A DNA stretch of 61,093 bases from an uncultured Oscillospiraceae bacterium (GCA_944386885.1 CALXCU010000165.1:1-61093); one strand, 5' to 3'; counted from the stretch's first letter, positions 43,205-51,607 are shown. The notes: generated by a model from the sequence alone, not told the origin. Made by a program: numbers and translations.

Positions 43205-44554
43205 TCATTGCCGGTCTTGGATGGGGGCTCCGGCATTGCGTTGGGCCAAGCCGGCGCGGATGCGGGCAATGGCCTCCTCCGCGCTCTGGGTGAGCTGCTC
43301 ACCGGTAGCCATGTCTTTCACGGCGGCTTGACCGGACTGGATCTCGTCCTCTCCCAGGAAAACTACATAGGGGATGCCTAGCTTGTCGGCATAGCCGATC
43401 TTTTGCTTAAACTTCTTGTGCTCGGTATAGAGCTGGGTGCGGATGCCCGCGGCACGGAGCCGGGTGGCCAGGGAGATGGCGGGGGAGAGGTCCTCTGTCA
43501 TGGGCAGCACCAGCACGTCCGCCGGGGCGGTGAGCAGGTCTTCGTTGAGATACTTTTGGTCCTCGAGCACAAAGAAGAGCCGGGTCAGGCCAATGGAAAT
43601 GCCCACGCCGGGGAGCTGCTTGCTGGTGTAGTACTCGGCCAGGTTGTCGTACCGGCCGCCGGAGCAGATGGAGCCGATCTCCGGATGGTCCAGCATGGCG
43701 GTCTCGTAGACGGTGCCGGTGTAGTAGTCCAGGCCCCGGGCGATGGTCAGATCCACTTTGTAGTGGTCCTGGGGCACGCCAAAGGCGGAGAGGTACTGGA
43801 CCACGGTGGAGAGCTCTTCCACGCCCTGATCCAGAAGTGCATTCCTGCCCCGGTATCCGGCCAGGGCGGCCATGGGCTCGGCGGTGGAGAGAAGGGTGAG
43901 CAGCTCTTCCGCCGTGGCAGCGGGTACGCCGAAATCCTCCCCCAGAGCGGCCTTGACCTTCTCAGGGCCGATCTTCTCCAGTTTGTCGATGGTCCGCATC
44001 ACGTCCCCAGCGTGCTCCTTCAGGCCCAGAAGCGCAAAGAGACCATTTAAAATCTTACGGTTGTTGAGCCGGATCTGAAAGCGCTTCAGGCCTAGGGCGG
44101 TAAAGGTCTGGTAGATGATGGAGGGGATCTCCGCCTCGTTGACAATGTCCAGGTTGCCGTCGCCGATGACGTCGATGTCAGCCTGATAAAACTCCCGAAA
44201 GCGGCCCCGCTGGGCCCGCTCGCCCCGGTAGACCTTGCCGATTTGGAAGCGGCGGAAGGGGAAGGTGAGCTCTCCGCTGTGGAGGGCCACATATTTGGCC
44301 AGAGGAACGGTCAGGTCAAAGCGCAGGGGCAGGTCGGGACCCCCCTTGGTGAAGCGGTAGATCTGCTTCTCGGTTTCGCCGCCCCCCTTGGCCAAAAGGA
44401 CCTCGCTGGCTTCAATGGCTGGGGTGTCCAGCGGGGTAAAGCCGTAGAGGGCATAGGTCTTGCGGAGGATCTCCACCATCCGGTCAAACTGGACCTGCCG
44501 CCGGGGCAGCAGCTCCATAAAACCGGACAGAGTGCGGGGTTTGATACGGTCCAT
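43205..44554 (-). CDS. hisS: histidyl-tRNA synthetase
   Basis: 449 residues from the ATG at 44554 (AAAGGAGCG upstream; the in-frame extension to 44824 passes through the T-box and is not used). Class II enzyme: KPRTLSGFMELLPRRQVQFD, motif 2 QIGKVYRGERAQRGRFREFY, the HisA box GLDYYTGTVYE and motif 3 GVGISIGLTRLFFVLED, then a C-terminal anticodon domain. It charges tRNA-His. First gene of a hisS-aspS unit with a T-box leader. Confidence 0.96.
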   Translation of the reverse strand: MDRIKPRTLSGFMELLPRRQVQFDRMVEILRKTYALYGFTPLDTPAIEASEVLLAKGGGETEKQIYRFTKGGPDLPLRFDLTVPLAKYVALHSGELTFPFRRFQIGKVYRGERAQRGRFREFYQADIDVIGDGNLDIVNEAEIPSIIYQTFTALGLKRFQIRLNNRKILNGLFALLGLKEHAGDVMRTIDKLEKIGPEKVKAALGEDFGVPAATAEELLTLLSTAEPMAALAGYRGRNALLDQGVEELSTVVQYLSAFGVPQDHYKVDLTIARGLDYYTGTVYETAMLDHPEIGSICSGGRYDNLAEYYTSKQLPGVGISIGLTRLFFVLEDQKYLNEDLLTAPADVLVLPMTEDLSPAISLATRLRAAGIRTQLYTEHKKFKQKIGYADKLGIPYVVFLGEDEIQSGQAAVKDMATGEQLTQSAEEAIARIRAGLAQRNAGAPIQDRQ

Positions 44555-44575
44555 AGTGACGCTCCTTTGCTTCGG

Positions 44576-44835
44576 AATTGGCGGAGGAAAGCAAAAAGCG
44601 CTTTCATCCCATCTATATGGGACGAAAGCGCCTGCTTCCGTGGTGCCACCCATGTTCGGCGGAGGGTGACTCCGCCCTTTCTGCCCCTCTGGTGCGGGAG
44701 GGGGACCGCGCCCGTCTCCGGGCCCGCTGGTGGAGCCGTCTCCCGTCCTCCTTGCCGCAGGCGCTTCCAGCCAATGGCGCCCCTCTCTGTCCAGCGGTGT
44801 GGGCGGTACTTGCTCCGTCATCACGGTTTCAGCCT
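44576..44835 (-). ncRNA. T-box leader upstream of hisS-aspS
   Basis: Minus strand carries the T-box core GGGTGGCACCACGG (complement of 44638-44651). The terminator follows: arms at 44598-44610 and 44619-44631 with one position G-U only in minus-strand RNA, and a TTTTT tract (complement of 44593-44597). It would respond to uncharged tRNA, histidine by position, possibly aspartate too. The specifier loop was not resolved by eye. Confidence 0.88.
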
Positions 44836-44839
44836 ATAA

Positions 44840-44868
44840 AGCTTATCCCAAACGGACGAAAAAGTCAA
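44840..44868 (-). promoter_or_regulatory. candidate promoter of the hisS T-box transcript
   Basis: Minus strand: TTGACT (complement of 44863-44868), 17-nt spacer, TAAGCT (complement of 44840-44845). The -10 is weak, but the position fits the T-box 5' end. Confidence 0.5.
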
Positions 44869-44895
44869 CTCATCTCGGAAAAAAACCCGGTACGC

Positions 44896-45312
44896 TTACG
44901 CGGTAAAGGGCTTGGTCTTGGGGTTAATAATATCGCGCCAATCCAAGTCGCCCCGCTCCAGGCCGTGGATGAGCATCTCGGCGGTAGCCACGTTGGTGGC
45001 GAAGGGGATGTTGTACGTGTCACAAAGGCGGGTGATGTACCGCAGGTCTTTGTCCATGTCCTCCGACTGGGGGTCCGTGAAAAAGAGAACCATGTCAATC
45101 TCATTGTAGGCAATGCGGGCGCCGATTTGCTGAATGCCGCCGTGCTCATGGGACAGGAAGAGGTGGACGGGCAGGCCGGTGGCCTCCGACACACCCTTGC
45201 CTGTGGTGTTGGTGGCGCAGAGGGTGTGCTTGGATAGGATGCCGCAGTAGGCAATGCAGAATTGGATCATGAGCTCTTTCTTCCGGTCGTGGCTCATTAA
45301 GGCGATATTCAT
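44896..45312 (-). CDS. mgsA: methylglyoxal synthase
   Basis: 138 residues from the ATG at 45312 (GAGGAG upstream; the 45366 reading is not used). NIALMSHDRKKELMIQFCIA, ATNTTGKGVSEATGLPVHLF, LSHEHGGIQQIGARI and VLFFTDPQSEDMDKDLRYIT give the full MgsA fold with the phosphate-binding loop and the Asp of DPQ. It turns dihydroxyacetone phosphate into methylglyoxal, a bypass of lower glycolysis under phosphate limitation. Downstream of minD by 50 bp, an association seen in many Clostridia. Confidence 0.95.
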   Translation of the reverse strand: MNIALMSHDRKKELMIQFCIAYCGILSKHTLCATNTTGKGVSEATGLPVHLFLSHEHGGIQQIGARIAYNEIDMVLFFTDPQSEDMDKDLRYITRLCDTYNIPFATNVATAEMLIHGLERGDLDWRDIINPKTKPFTA

Positions 45313-45362
45313 GGAAAAAACTCCTCTCTCATCAGAGATCGCCGTAGGGGTAGAAGAAATCT

Positions 45363-46103
45363 TCAATGCAGGCGCATTAGGGGGACGCGTTCTCCCTCCA
45401 ACCGGCGGGCGATGTTCAAATAGGCCCGGGCTGCGCCCCAGCGGGCCATCAGGATCAGGGGCTCTCCCCGGTTGGCGGCCAGCATGACCTGGGGGTCTTC
45501 CGGCACGATGCCCAGCAGGGGCAGCCCGGCGGTGTCCATGGCGTCATCAATGGTGGTGTGCAGCTGCCGCAGCAGTTTAGGCTGGATGCGGTTGACCACC
45601 AGATGAATATGCCGCATGGTGCGGGTGAGCTCCCCCACGGTGCGCTGGGCATCCCGCAGGGCGGAGGCGTCGGTGGTGGAGACCACAATGGCCCGATCCG
45701 CGCCGCAGACCGACATGCGGAACCCGCCGCCCAGGCCGGCGGGAGAGTCCATCAGGACATAATCATAGGATTCTTTGGCTTGGAGGAGAAACGCACGCAG
45801 AGCCTCTTCGGTAATGGTGTCACGGGGCACCGTGAGGGGCGCCGTGAGGAGGGAGAGCCCGTGGATCACCGGGTGGGGCGTTGCCGCCTTTTTCAAGGTC
45901 GTACGCCCAGAGAGGACATCGGTAAAGTCCATCAGGGCCCGGTCGCTCATACCCAAGGTCAGGTCCAGATTGCGCAGCCCGATGTCCATGTCTACGCACA
46001 GGACTTGCCGCCCCAGGGCGGCCAGGCAGGAGGCCACCCCGCCTGTCAGCGAGGTCTTGCCGGTGCCCCCCTTGCCGGAGGTGATGACAATTGCAGTCGA
46101 CAT
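45363..46103 (-). CDS. minD: MinD-family division-site ATPase, without MinC or MinE nearby
   Basis: 246 residues. Deviant Walker A KGGTGKTSLTGG (11-22), switch I DMDIGLRNLDLTLG typical of MinD, and YVLMDSPAGLGGGF as the Walker B/switch II region. The C-terminus (LNIARRLEGERVPLMRLH) only faintly resembles the amphipathic membrane-targeting helix of MinD. GGGAGG precedes the ATG. No minC or minE flanks it, so it may be an orphan MinD or a related ParA/MinD-type ATPase with another partner. Confidence 0.8.
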   Translation of the reverse strand: MSTAIVITSGKGGTGKTSLTGGVASCLAALGRQVLCVDMDIGLRNLDLTLGMSDRALMDFTDVLSGRTTLKKAATPHPVIHGLSLLTAPLTVPRDTITEEALRAFLLQAKESYDYVLMDSPAGLGGGFRMSVCGADRAIVVSTTDASALRDAQRTVGELTRTMRHIHLVVNRIQPKLLRQLHTTIDDAMDTAGLPLLGIVPEDPQVMLAANRGEPLILMARWGAARAYLNIARRLEGERVPLMRLH

Positions 46104-46229
46104 AGCGGCCTCCCTACTGCTGCCAAATTACTTTATCATGAAATTGAAAAAAATACAATGGTCTCATCGCCTTTTTTTGTGCAAAGTAGAAGTATTTTTG
46201 AGAGCAAATATTCTAAGGTGCAAAATATA

Positions 46230-46946
46230 TTACACAAGAGGGGATTTTTGTATTTTTGCCCATCTTCTGGGATAGCCTTTTGGAGTGGGGGAGACCTTCT
46301 CGACCCGGAGCACCCGATGGGTGACCTGGGTGCCCGGGATGGCGTAGTCCAGAGAAGGACGGAGCACGCCGCCCAGGCGGCGCAGGCCGCCGGCGGCCCG
46401 GGAGAGCTCCTCCTCGCAGTCCACTGATTTCATGGCCAGAAAGGAACCTCCCACCTTGACATAGGGAAGGCATAGCTCGCCCAGCAGTTCCAAAGAGGCC
46501 ACTGCCCGTGCGGTGGCAAAGTCAAAGCTGTCCCGCCAACCCGGCTGGAGCGACTGTTCTTCCGCCCGGGCATGGAGAGTCTCTACCCCGGATAAGCCCA
46601 GCTGGCCAGCCACCTGGGCGAGCCAGTCCAAGCGCTTGTTCAGGCTGTCCAGCAGGACGACCTGAGCCGATGGGACCAGGATCTTCAGCACCAGGCCGGG
46701 AAAACCCGCCCCGGTGCCCACGTCAATGACCCGCTTGTCCCGAAAATCGGCGCATGTCAAAAGGGCGGCGCAGTCCAGCATGTGGAGTTTGGCCACTTGA
46801 TCTGGATCGGTAATCGCGGTCAGGTTCATAACCTGGTTTTTCTCTAAGAGCAGCCGGCCGTACTCAGCCAGCTGCGCCGGGGCTTCCGGCGGGACCTGCT
46901 CCAACAGGCCCAGCGCCGCCAGGCCGCCGCGAATGGCTTTTTCCAT
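46230..46946 (-). CDS. rsmG: 16S rRNA (guanine-N7)-methyltransferase RsmG
   Basis: 238 residues. SAM-binding motif RVIDVGTGAGFPGLVLKIL, then VVLLDSLNKRLDWL and the FDFATARAVASLELLGEL block typical of GidB/RsmG. It methylates G527 of 16S rRNA (E. coli numbering); its loss gives low-level streptomycin resistance in other bacteria. The usual neighbours mnmG and mnmE are absent, and the gene sits behind a small membrane protein and mscL instead. GGGAGG precedes the ATG. Confidence 0.95.
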   Translation of the reverse strand: MEKAIRGGLAALGLLEQVPPEAPAQLAEYGRLLLEKNQVMNLTAITDPDQVAKLHMLDCAALLTCADFRDKRVIDVGTGAGFPGLVLKILVPSAQVVLLDSLNKRLDWLAQVAGQLGLSGVETLHARAEEQSLQPGWRDSFDFATARAVASLELLGELCLPYVKVGGSFLAMKSVDCEEELSRAAGGLRRLGGVLRPSLDYAIPGTQVTHRVLRVEKVSPTPKGYPRRWAKIQKSPLV

Positions 46947-46951
46947 GTGTG

Positions 46952-47281
46952 TTAACCTCCCAGTGCGGCGGCCACAGCCAACAGGCCGGTAATCAGACTG
47001 ACGGCGCAGGCCAGGGCGGCCAGGATGCCCAGCACCAGCATGGGAGCGCGCCGCAGTTCCCGCCAGCGGAGGAAAGCGACTGCCGACAGCCCCCCGCAGG
47101 CGGGGAAGAGGAGCACGCCGGGGATGCCGTGGAGAGGCTCCCCAGTGGCCATATTATAGGTGGTGAGGAGGACTAGGATGACCATGTAGACGACGCCCAT
47201 CCAGGCCAGCGCCCGCTTTACGGGAGAGGCGGGGGTATAGGAGCCGGGCTCCTTGGGGTCCTTATCAGGGAATTGCGTCAT
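46952..47281 (-). CDS. small membrane protein, unknown function
   Basis: 109 residues. A hydrophilic N-terminus (~1-22) precedes three membrane segments: ~27-43 (MGVVYMVILVLL), ~52-68 and ~78-105. It starts inside the mscL 3' end (17-nt overlap) and ends 5 nt before rsmG, so it is part of the same unit. No family recognised. Confidence 0.72.
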   Translation of the reverse strand: MTQFPDKDPKEPGSYTPASPVKRALAWMGVVYMVILVLLTTYNMATGEPLHGIPGVLLFPACGGLSAVAFLRWRELRRAPMLVLGILAALACAVSLITGLLAVAAALGG

Positions 47282-47693
47282 GGGATTCTCGCTCCTTCAG
47301 CAAGTCTCGGATTTCGGTCAGGAGGGCCTCCTCTGCCGAAGGGGCAGGTGGGGCGGCAGGGGCCTCCTCCTGTTTTTTGTAGAGGCGGTTAAAGCCCTTT
47401 ACAATGCAGAACACCACGAAGGCCATAATAAAAAAGTTGAGGACGGCGTTAATAAAATTGCCCACCATCAGGTCCCCGCCCCCGGGCAGGTGAATGGATA
47501 GGGCAGCCAGGGCCTCGTTCCCCCCGGCAAAGATGCCCAGGATGGGATTGAAGATGTCGTTCACCAGGGAGTCGGTGATGGCCTTAAATGCGCCGCCGAT
47601 AATGACGCCCACCGCCAGGTCCATCACATTGCCCCGGGCGATGAACTTGCGGAACTCGGCAAAAAAGCCGGAAGTTTTCTCTTTTGCAGACAT
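47265..47693 (-). CDS. mscL: large-conductance mechanosensitive channel MscL
   Basis: 142 residues. EFRKFIARGNVMDLAVGVII, then GGAFKAITDSLVNDIFNPIL is the hallmark first helix with the pore constriction. A second helix is FIMAFVVFCIVKG, and the C-terminal bundle is EEALLTEIRDLLKER. A pentameric safety valve under hypo-osmotic shock. First gene of mscL - membrane protein - rsmG. Confidence 0.95.
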   Translation of the reverse strand: MSAKEKTSGFFAEFRKFIARGNVMDLAVGVIIGGAFKAITDSLVNDIFNPILGIFAGGNEALAALSIHLPGGGDLMVGNFINAVLNFFIMAFVVFCIVKGFNRLYKKQEEAPAAPPAPSAEEALLTEIRDLLKERESHDAIP

Positions 47694-47746
47694 AGAATCT
47701 CCTTATTCAGTGGAGCGGCTGGCAGGAAATGCTTCATCCTGCGAAA

Positions 47747-47770
47747 GGGGCGGCGGAAAGCCGCCGCCCC
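47747..47770 (-). terminator. terminator after serS
   Basis: GGGGCGGCGG (47747-47756) and CCGCCGCCCC (47761-47770), 4-nt loop. On the minus strand it is followed by TTTCGC only, so termination may need the strength of the stem. Confidence 0.55.
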
Positions 47771-47798
47771 AGAGGATGGTTGCTGTGCCGGGGAGCTT

Positions 47799-49106
47799 TT
47801 ACTTCTTGGTGGGGACCAGGAGCTCCTTACCGCCCATGTAGGGCTGGAGGACCTTGGGGATCTTCACGGTGCCGTCGGCCTGGAGATTGTTCTCCAGCAG
47901 GGCGATGAGCATCCGCGGGGGCGCCACGCAGGTATTGTTCAGGGTGTGGGCCAGGTAGGTCTTGCCATCCTCACCGCGGTAGCGGATCTTCAGACGGCGG
48001 GCCTGAGCGTCGCCCAGGTTGGAGCAGGAGCAGACCTCAAAATACTTCTGCTGCCGGGGGGACCAGGCCTCGATATCGCAGGACTTGACCTTCAGGTCGG
48101 CCAGGTCGCCGGAGCAGCACTCCAGCTGCCGCACGGGGATATCAAAGTTGCGGAAGAGCTCCACCGAGTAGCGCCAGAGCTTCTCATACCAGGCCATGGA
48201 GTCCTCGGGCTTGCAGACCACGATCATCTCCTGCTTCTCGAATTGGTGGATGCGGTAGACGCCCCGCTCCTCAATACCGTGGGAACCCTTCTCTTTGCGG
48301 AAGCAGGGGGAGTAAGAGGTGAGGGTCTGGGGCAGCTTCTCGGCGGAAATGATCTGGTCAATGAAGCGGCCGATCATGGAGTGCTCGCTGGTGCCGATGA
48401 GATAGAGGTCCTCACCCTCAATCTTGTACATCATGCCGTCCATATCGGTCTGGCTCATGACGCCTTCCACTACGTTGCCGTGGATCATGAAGGGGGGGAT
48501 GCAGTAAGTGAAGCCCTTATCAATCATGAAATCCCGGCCATAGGCCAGCACCGCCTCGTGGAGCCGGGCGATGTCCCCCAGCAGGTAATAGAAACCGGAG
48601 CCGGACACCCGACCGGCGGCGTCCAGGTCAATGCCATCAAAGGACTCCATAATATCCACATGGTAGGGGACGGGGAACTCGGGCACCAGGGGTTCCCCAA
48701 AGCGCTGCACCTCCACGTTGGCGGAGTCGTCGGGTCCGATGGGCACCGAGGGGTCAATGATCTGCGGGATGACCAGCATGATCTTGTGGATCTCTTTGGC
48801 AAGCTCATCCTCCCGCTGCTCCAGATAGGCCAGGCGGTCGGCGTCGGCCTTGACCTCAGCCTTCAGGGCCTCGGCCTCGGCCAGCTTGGAGGGATCCTTC
48901 TTGGACTGGCCCATAAGGACACCGACTTGTTTGCTCTTGGTGTTGCGGGCAGTGCGCAGGTCCTGGGCCTCCTGTATGGTCTTGCGGTTTTCGGCGTCCA
49001 GCTCCAACACGCGGTCCACCAGGGGGAGCTTCTCGTCCTGGAATTTCTTCTTAATGTTCTCCTTTACAGCTTCGGGGTTCTCGCGAATAAAGCGGATATC
49101 CAACAT
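47799..49106 (-). CDS. serS: seryl-tRNA synthetase
   Basis: 435 residues from the ATG at 49106 (GAGGTGC upstream; a longer reading to 49121 is not favoured). N-terminal coiled-coil arm (~1-110) that holds the tRNA-Ser long variable arm, then a class II core with motif 2 SPCFRKEKGSHGIEERGVYR and motif 3 HTLNNTCVAPPRMLIALLEN. It also charges tRNA-Sec where selenocysteine is used, relevant to the selenium-linked genes at the right end. Confidence 0.96.
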   Translation of the reverse strand: MLDIRFIRENPEAVKENIKKKFQDEKLPLVDRVLELDAENRKTIQEAQDLRTARNTKSKQVGVLMGQSKKDPSKLAEAEALKAEVKADADRLAYLEQREDELAKEIHKIMLVIPQIIDPSVPIGPDDSANVEVQRFGEPLVPEFPVPYHVDIMESFDGIDLDAAGRVSGSGFYYLLGDIARLHEAVLAYGRDFMIDKGFTYCIPPFMIHGNVVEGVMSQTDMDGMMYKIEGEDLYLIGTSEHSMIGRFIDQIISAEKLPQTLTSYSPCFRKEKGSHGIEERGVYRIHQFEKQEMIVVCKPEDSMAWYEKLWRYSVELFRNFDIPVRQLECCSGDLADLKVKSCDIEAWSPRQQKYFEVCSCSNLGDAQARRLKIRYRGEDGKTYLAHTLNNTCVAPPRMLIALLENNLQADGTVKIPKVLQPYMGGKELLVPTKK

Positions 49107-49144
49107 GGTGTTGCACCTCAAATCTCAAATTTTATAAGTCTGGA

Positions 49145-49160
49145 TGTTTCACGTGAAACG
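49145..49160. promoter_or_regulatory. parS centromere site
   Basis: TGTTTCACGTGAAACG, one base from the perfect parS palindrome TGTTTCACGTGAAACA. It lies just after the coiled-coil membrane gene downstream of parB. Confidence 0.9.
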
Positions 49161-49165
49161 AGCGT

Positions 49166-49738
49166 TTAAAGCAGCCACTCCAACAGCGTCTGCCAAGCGG
49201 ACTGAGGGTCATAGACCGCCTTTTCCTCATCCGTAAGAGTGGCGGTGATCTCTCCCAAGATGCGGGAGGTCTCGCCGGAGTCCGGTTCGCCCCAGCTGGC
49301 CAGAAGCTCCCGCGCTTGCCGATACTGCCCGCCGTTATAGAGGGCGCGGATCTGGTTGAGCCGCCCCAGGGCATCCAGCTGCTCTTGGGTAGCCTCCAGG
49401 GCATCCTGGGTCTCTTGCTGCTCCGATTGGGCTGTGCTGGCTTCCTCCTGGAGAGATTGAATCTGGCTTTCCAGCTCCGTCACCTGCGCCTTTAGATCTT
49501 CGTTCTCCTGGAGCATATTGTCCAAACTCTGAACCGCTGAGTTGGAGGACTGCTGAAGGTCGTTGTAGGCATCCCGGTTTGCCCGCTGCTGCATAAAATA
49601 GGAGAGCAGCAGCAACAGGAAGGCGGCGGCAAAGAGGATGACCAGGTAGATCAGGACAGAATTCTTTTTCCCGGGGCTGGCGTGCTCTGCCTCGTGCTGG
49701 AGTGCGCCCCGCTGTTCAGATTCAGTTTCGTGGCTCAC
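49166..49738 (-). CDS. membrane protein with periplasm-facing coiled coil, in the par operon
   Basis: 190 residues. Hydrophilic N-terminus, one membrane helix (~27-46, SVLIYLVILFAAAFLLLLLS), a coiled coil (~60-125, LKAQVTELESQIQSLQEEAS) and a C-terminal helical domain (LNQIRALYNGGQYRQARELL). Its ATG overlaps the parB stop (ATGA), so it is translationally coupled to parB. It may connect segregation to the envelope (inference). No family recognised. Confidence 0.75.
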   Translation of the reverse strand: MSHETESEQRGALQHEAEHASPGKKNSVLIYLVILFAAAFLLLLLSYFMQQRANRDAYNDLQQSSNSAVQSLDNMLQENEDLKAQVTELESQIQSLQEEASTAQSEQQETQDALEATQEQLDALGRLNQIRALYNGGQYRQARELLASWGEPDSGETSRILGEITATLTDEEKAVYDPQSAWQTLLEWLL

Positions 49739-50637
49739 GGTGTGGCTCCCTTCTCACCGGAGGGCAGGTGCTCCAGCGTCTCCAGCAGGAGATTCAAATC
49801 CTCCGTATTGTAGTATTCCAGTTCAATTTTACCCTTTTTCTTACCGTTTACAATGGTGACCTTCCGGCCGAAGCGGTGGGAGAGCTCCTGCTCCGCCGAG
49901 CGCAGGTAGATGGAATAGTCGGGGGCGGCCCCAGGCCGGAGCTCCTCTGCGGCATGGTCCTGCTGGGCGGTCAGCCGCTTGGCCAGAGCCTCGGTCTGCC
50001 GGACTGAGAGACCGTCGTGAACCACCTTTTGGGCCAGCTTCTTTTGCAGCTCCCCGGCGGGGGCGGCCAGGATAGCCCGGGCATGTCCGGCGGAGAGCTT
50101 GCCCTCTTCCAGCAACTGCCGCACCGCATCGGGCAGGGCCAAAAGGCGCAGGGCGTTGGCCACCGCCGGGCGGGACTTGCCCACCCGTTGGGAGACCTCC
50201 TCCTGGGTGAGGCTGTACTCTCCGATGAGCGTTTGGTAACCGGCGGCCTCTTCGATGGGATTTAAGTCCTCCCGCTGGAGATTTTCAATAAGGCCCAGCT
50301 CCATAACCGTGCGGTCGTCGGCCTCGATGATGACAGCTGGTACTTCCCGGAGGCCGGCCATTTTGGCGGCCCTCCAGCGGCGCTCCCCGGCGATGATTTG
50401 GTAGTAGCCGGAGGACAGCCGCCGCACAGTCAAGGGCTGAATAATGCCGTGGGTACGGATTGAGTCGGCCAGATCGGCCAGACTTTCCTCGTCAAAGCGC
50501 TTGCGGGGCTGCTTGAGACCGGGCTGCACCTCGGAGATGGGGAGAGAGAGGGAGCCGCCCTCCTGGGCCTGGAGGGCGTCATCTCCCAGCAGGGCGCTGA
50601 GACCGCGGCCCAGGCCCCGGTCCTTGTTGGATGCCAT
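49735..50637 (-). CDS. parB: chromosome partitioning protein ParB (Spo0J)
   Basis: 300 residues from the ATG at 50637. N-terminal RGLGRGLSALLGD tail, which in related proteins stimulates ParA/Soj. CTP-binding motifs: LKQPRKRFDEESL, and GERRWRAAKMAGL for the phosphate-binding loop. Helix-turn-helix: LTQEEVSQRVGKSRPAVANA. C-terminal dimerisation region. It loads at parS and slides as a CTP-dependent clamp. Sits 4 bp after parA. Confidence 0.95.
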   Translation of the reverse strand: MASNKDRGLGRGLSALLGDDALQAQEGGSLSLPISEVQPGLKQPRKRFDEESLADLADSIRTHGIIQPLTVRRLSSGYYQIIAGERRWRAAKMAGLREVPAVIIEADDRTVMELGLIENLQREDLNPIEEAAGYQTLIGEYSLTQEEVSQRVGKSRPAVANALRLLALPDAVRQLLEEGKLSAGHARAILAAPAGELQKKLAQKVVHDGLSVRQTEALAKRLTAQQDHAAEELRPGAAPDYSIYLRSAEQELSHRFGRKVTIVNGKKKGKIELEYYNTEDLNLLLETLEHLPSGEKGATP

Positions 50638-50641
50638 AGAC

Positions 50642-51418
50642 TCAGTCCTTTCTGATGGGCGCGCCGTTCTGCTCCAGGACCTCCCGGGCCAGGGCTTCAT
50701 AGGCTTCGGCCCCGCGGGAGAGACTGTCGTAGGCCATCACGGGCTTTCCGTGGCTGGGCGCCTCGGAGAGACGCACGTTGCGGGGAATGACGGTGGCATA
50801 GACTTGGCCGGGAAAGTGGCGCTTGACCTCCTCGGCTACCTGGAGGGAGAGGTTGGTCCGCCCGTCGTACATGGTCAGGACCACTCCTTCCATGGAAATG
50901 CGGGGGTTTAGGGAGCGCTTGACGATGCGCACCGTGGAGAGCAGGTCGGACAGCCCCTCCAGCGCATAATATTCGCACTGGACAGGGACCAAAATGGTGT
51001 CTGCCGCGCACAGGGCGTTGAGGGTGAGCAGCTCCAGAGAGGGGGGACAGTCAATGAAAATAAAATCATATTGGTCCGAGATCTGATCCAAAGCATCCCG
51101 CAGGCGGTACTCCCGGTGGTCCAGGCCAATCATCTCGATGGTGGCGCCGGCCAGGGCCTTGTTGGAGGGGACCACATCACCGTAGGGGGTGTTGCACACG
51201 GCCTTGGCCAGGTCTGCACTGTTAATAAGCACATCGTAGATATTGGGGGAAGAGGAGACCTTGTCCACGCCAAAACCGGAGGTGGTATTGGCCTGAGGGT
51301 CAAAGTCACAGACCAGGACCCGCTGGCCCAGGGCGTGAAGGGCAGCCGCCAGGTTTACACAGGTGGTAGTCTTGCCCACACCGCCCTTTTGATTGACAAT
51401 TGCGATGGTTTTTGCCAT
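50642..51418 (-). CDS. parA: chromosome partitioning ATPase ParA (Soj)
   Basis: 258 residues from the ATG at 51418 (the longer in-frame reading from 51553 lies across the promoter and a parS-like site and is rejected). Deviant Walker A QKGGVGKTTTCVNLA, switch I CDFDPQANTTSGFG, Walker B FIFIDCPPSLELLTLNALCA. Short Soj-type ParA without an N-terminal DNA-binding domain. It interacts with ParB and, through dimerisation, with DnaA in related Firmicutes. Confidence 0.96.
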   Translation of the reverse strand: MAKTIAIVNQKGGVGKTTTCVNLAAALHALGQRVLVCDFDPQANTTSGFGVDKVSSSPNIYDVLINSADLAKAVCNTPYGDVVPSNKALAGATIEMIGLDHREYRLRDALDQISDQYDFIFIDCPPSLELLTLNALCAADTILVPVQCEYYALEGLSDLLSTVRIVKRSLNPRISMEGVVLTMYDGRTNLSLQVAEEVKRHFPGQVYATVIPRNVRLSEAPSHGKPVMAYDSLSRGAEAYEALAREVLEQNGAPIRKD

Positions 51419-51455
51419 GAGGACCCCTGCCTTTGCGATGGATTCAACAGACAAT

Positions 51456-51484
51456 ATTATAATGCGGCAGAGGGCGTAATTCAA
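51456..51484 (-). promoter_or_regulatory. sigma-A promoter for parA-parB
   Basis: Minus strand: TTGAAT (complement of 51479-51484), 17-nt spacer, perfect TATAAT (complement of 51456-51461), ~30 nt before the parA start. This confirms the 51418 start. Confidence 0.8.
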
Positions 51485-51536
51485 CTCTATTTCGAAAATC
51501 TTCCGAAGGACGGGGGCAAAACACAAAAAATCCGGG

Positions 51537-51552
51537 TGTTTCACATGAAACA
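51537..51552. promoter_or_regulatory. parS-like site (one central change)
   Basis: TGTTTCACATGAAACA differs from the perfect parS at one central base (A in place of G). It lies 53 bp upstream of the parA promoter and 55 bp from the perfect site. Confidence 0.7.
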
Positions 51553-51591
51553 CCCGGGGAAGGGAGAGCGGCCAAACAGCAAAATAAGTGT

Positions 51592-51607
51592 TGTTTCACG
51601 TGAAACA
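51592..51607. promoter_or_regulatory. perfect parS site
   Basis: TGTTTCACGTGAAACA, identical to the consensus parS. It abuts the stop codon of noc (51608-51610). Confidence 0.95.

Noticed and set aside
43205..44824. Extended hisS start at 44824
   Set aside because: It would translate through the T-box leader and its terminator. The ATG at 44554 has AAAGGAG and begins the conserved HisRS sequence.
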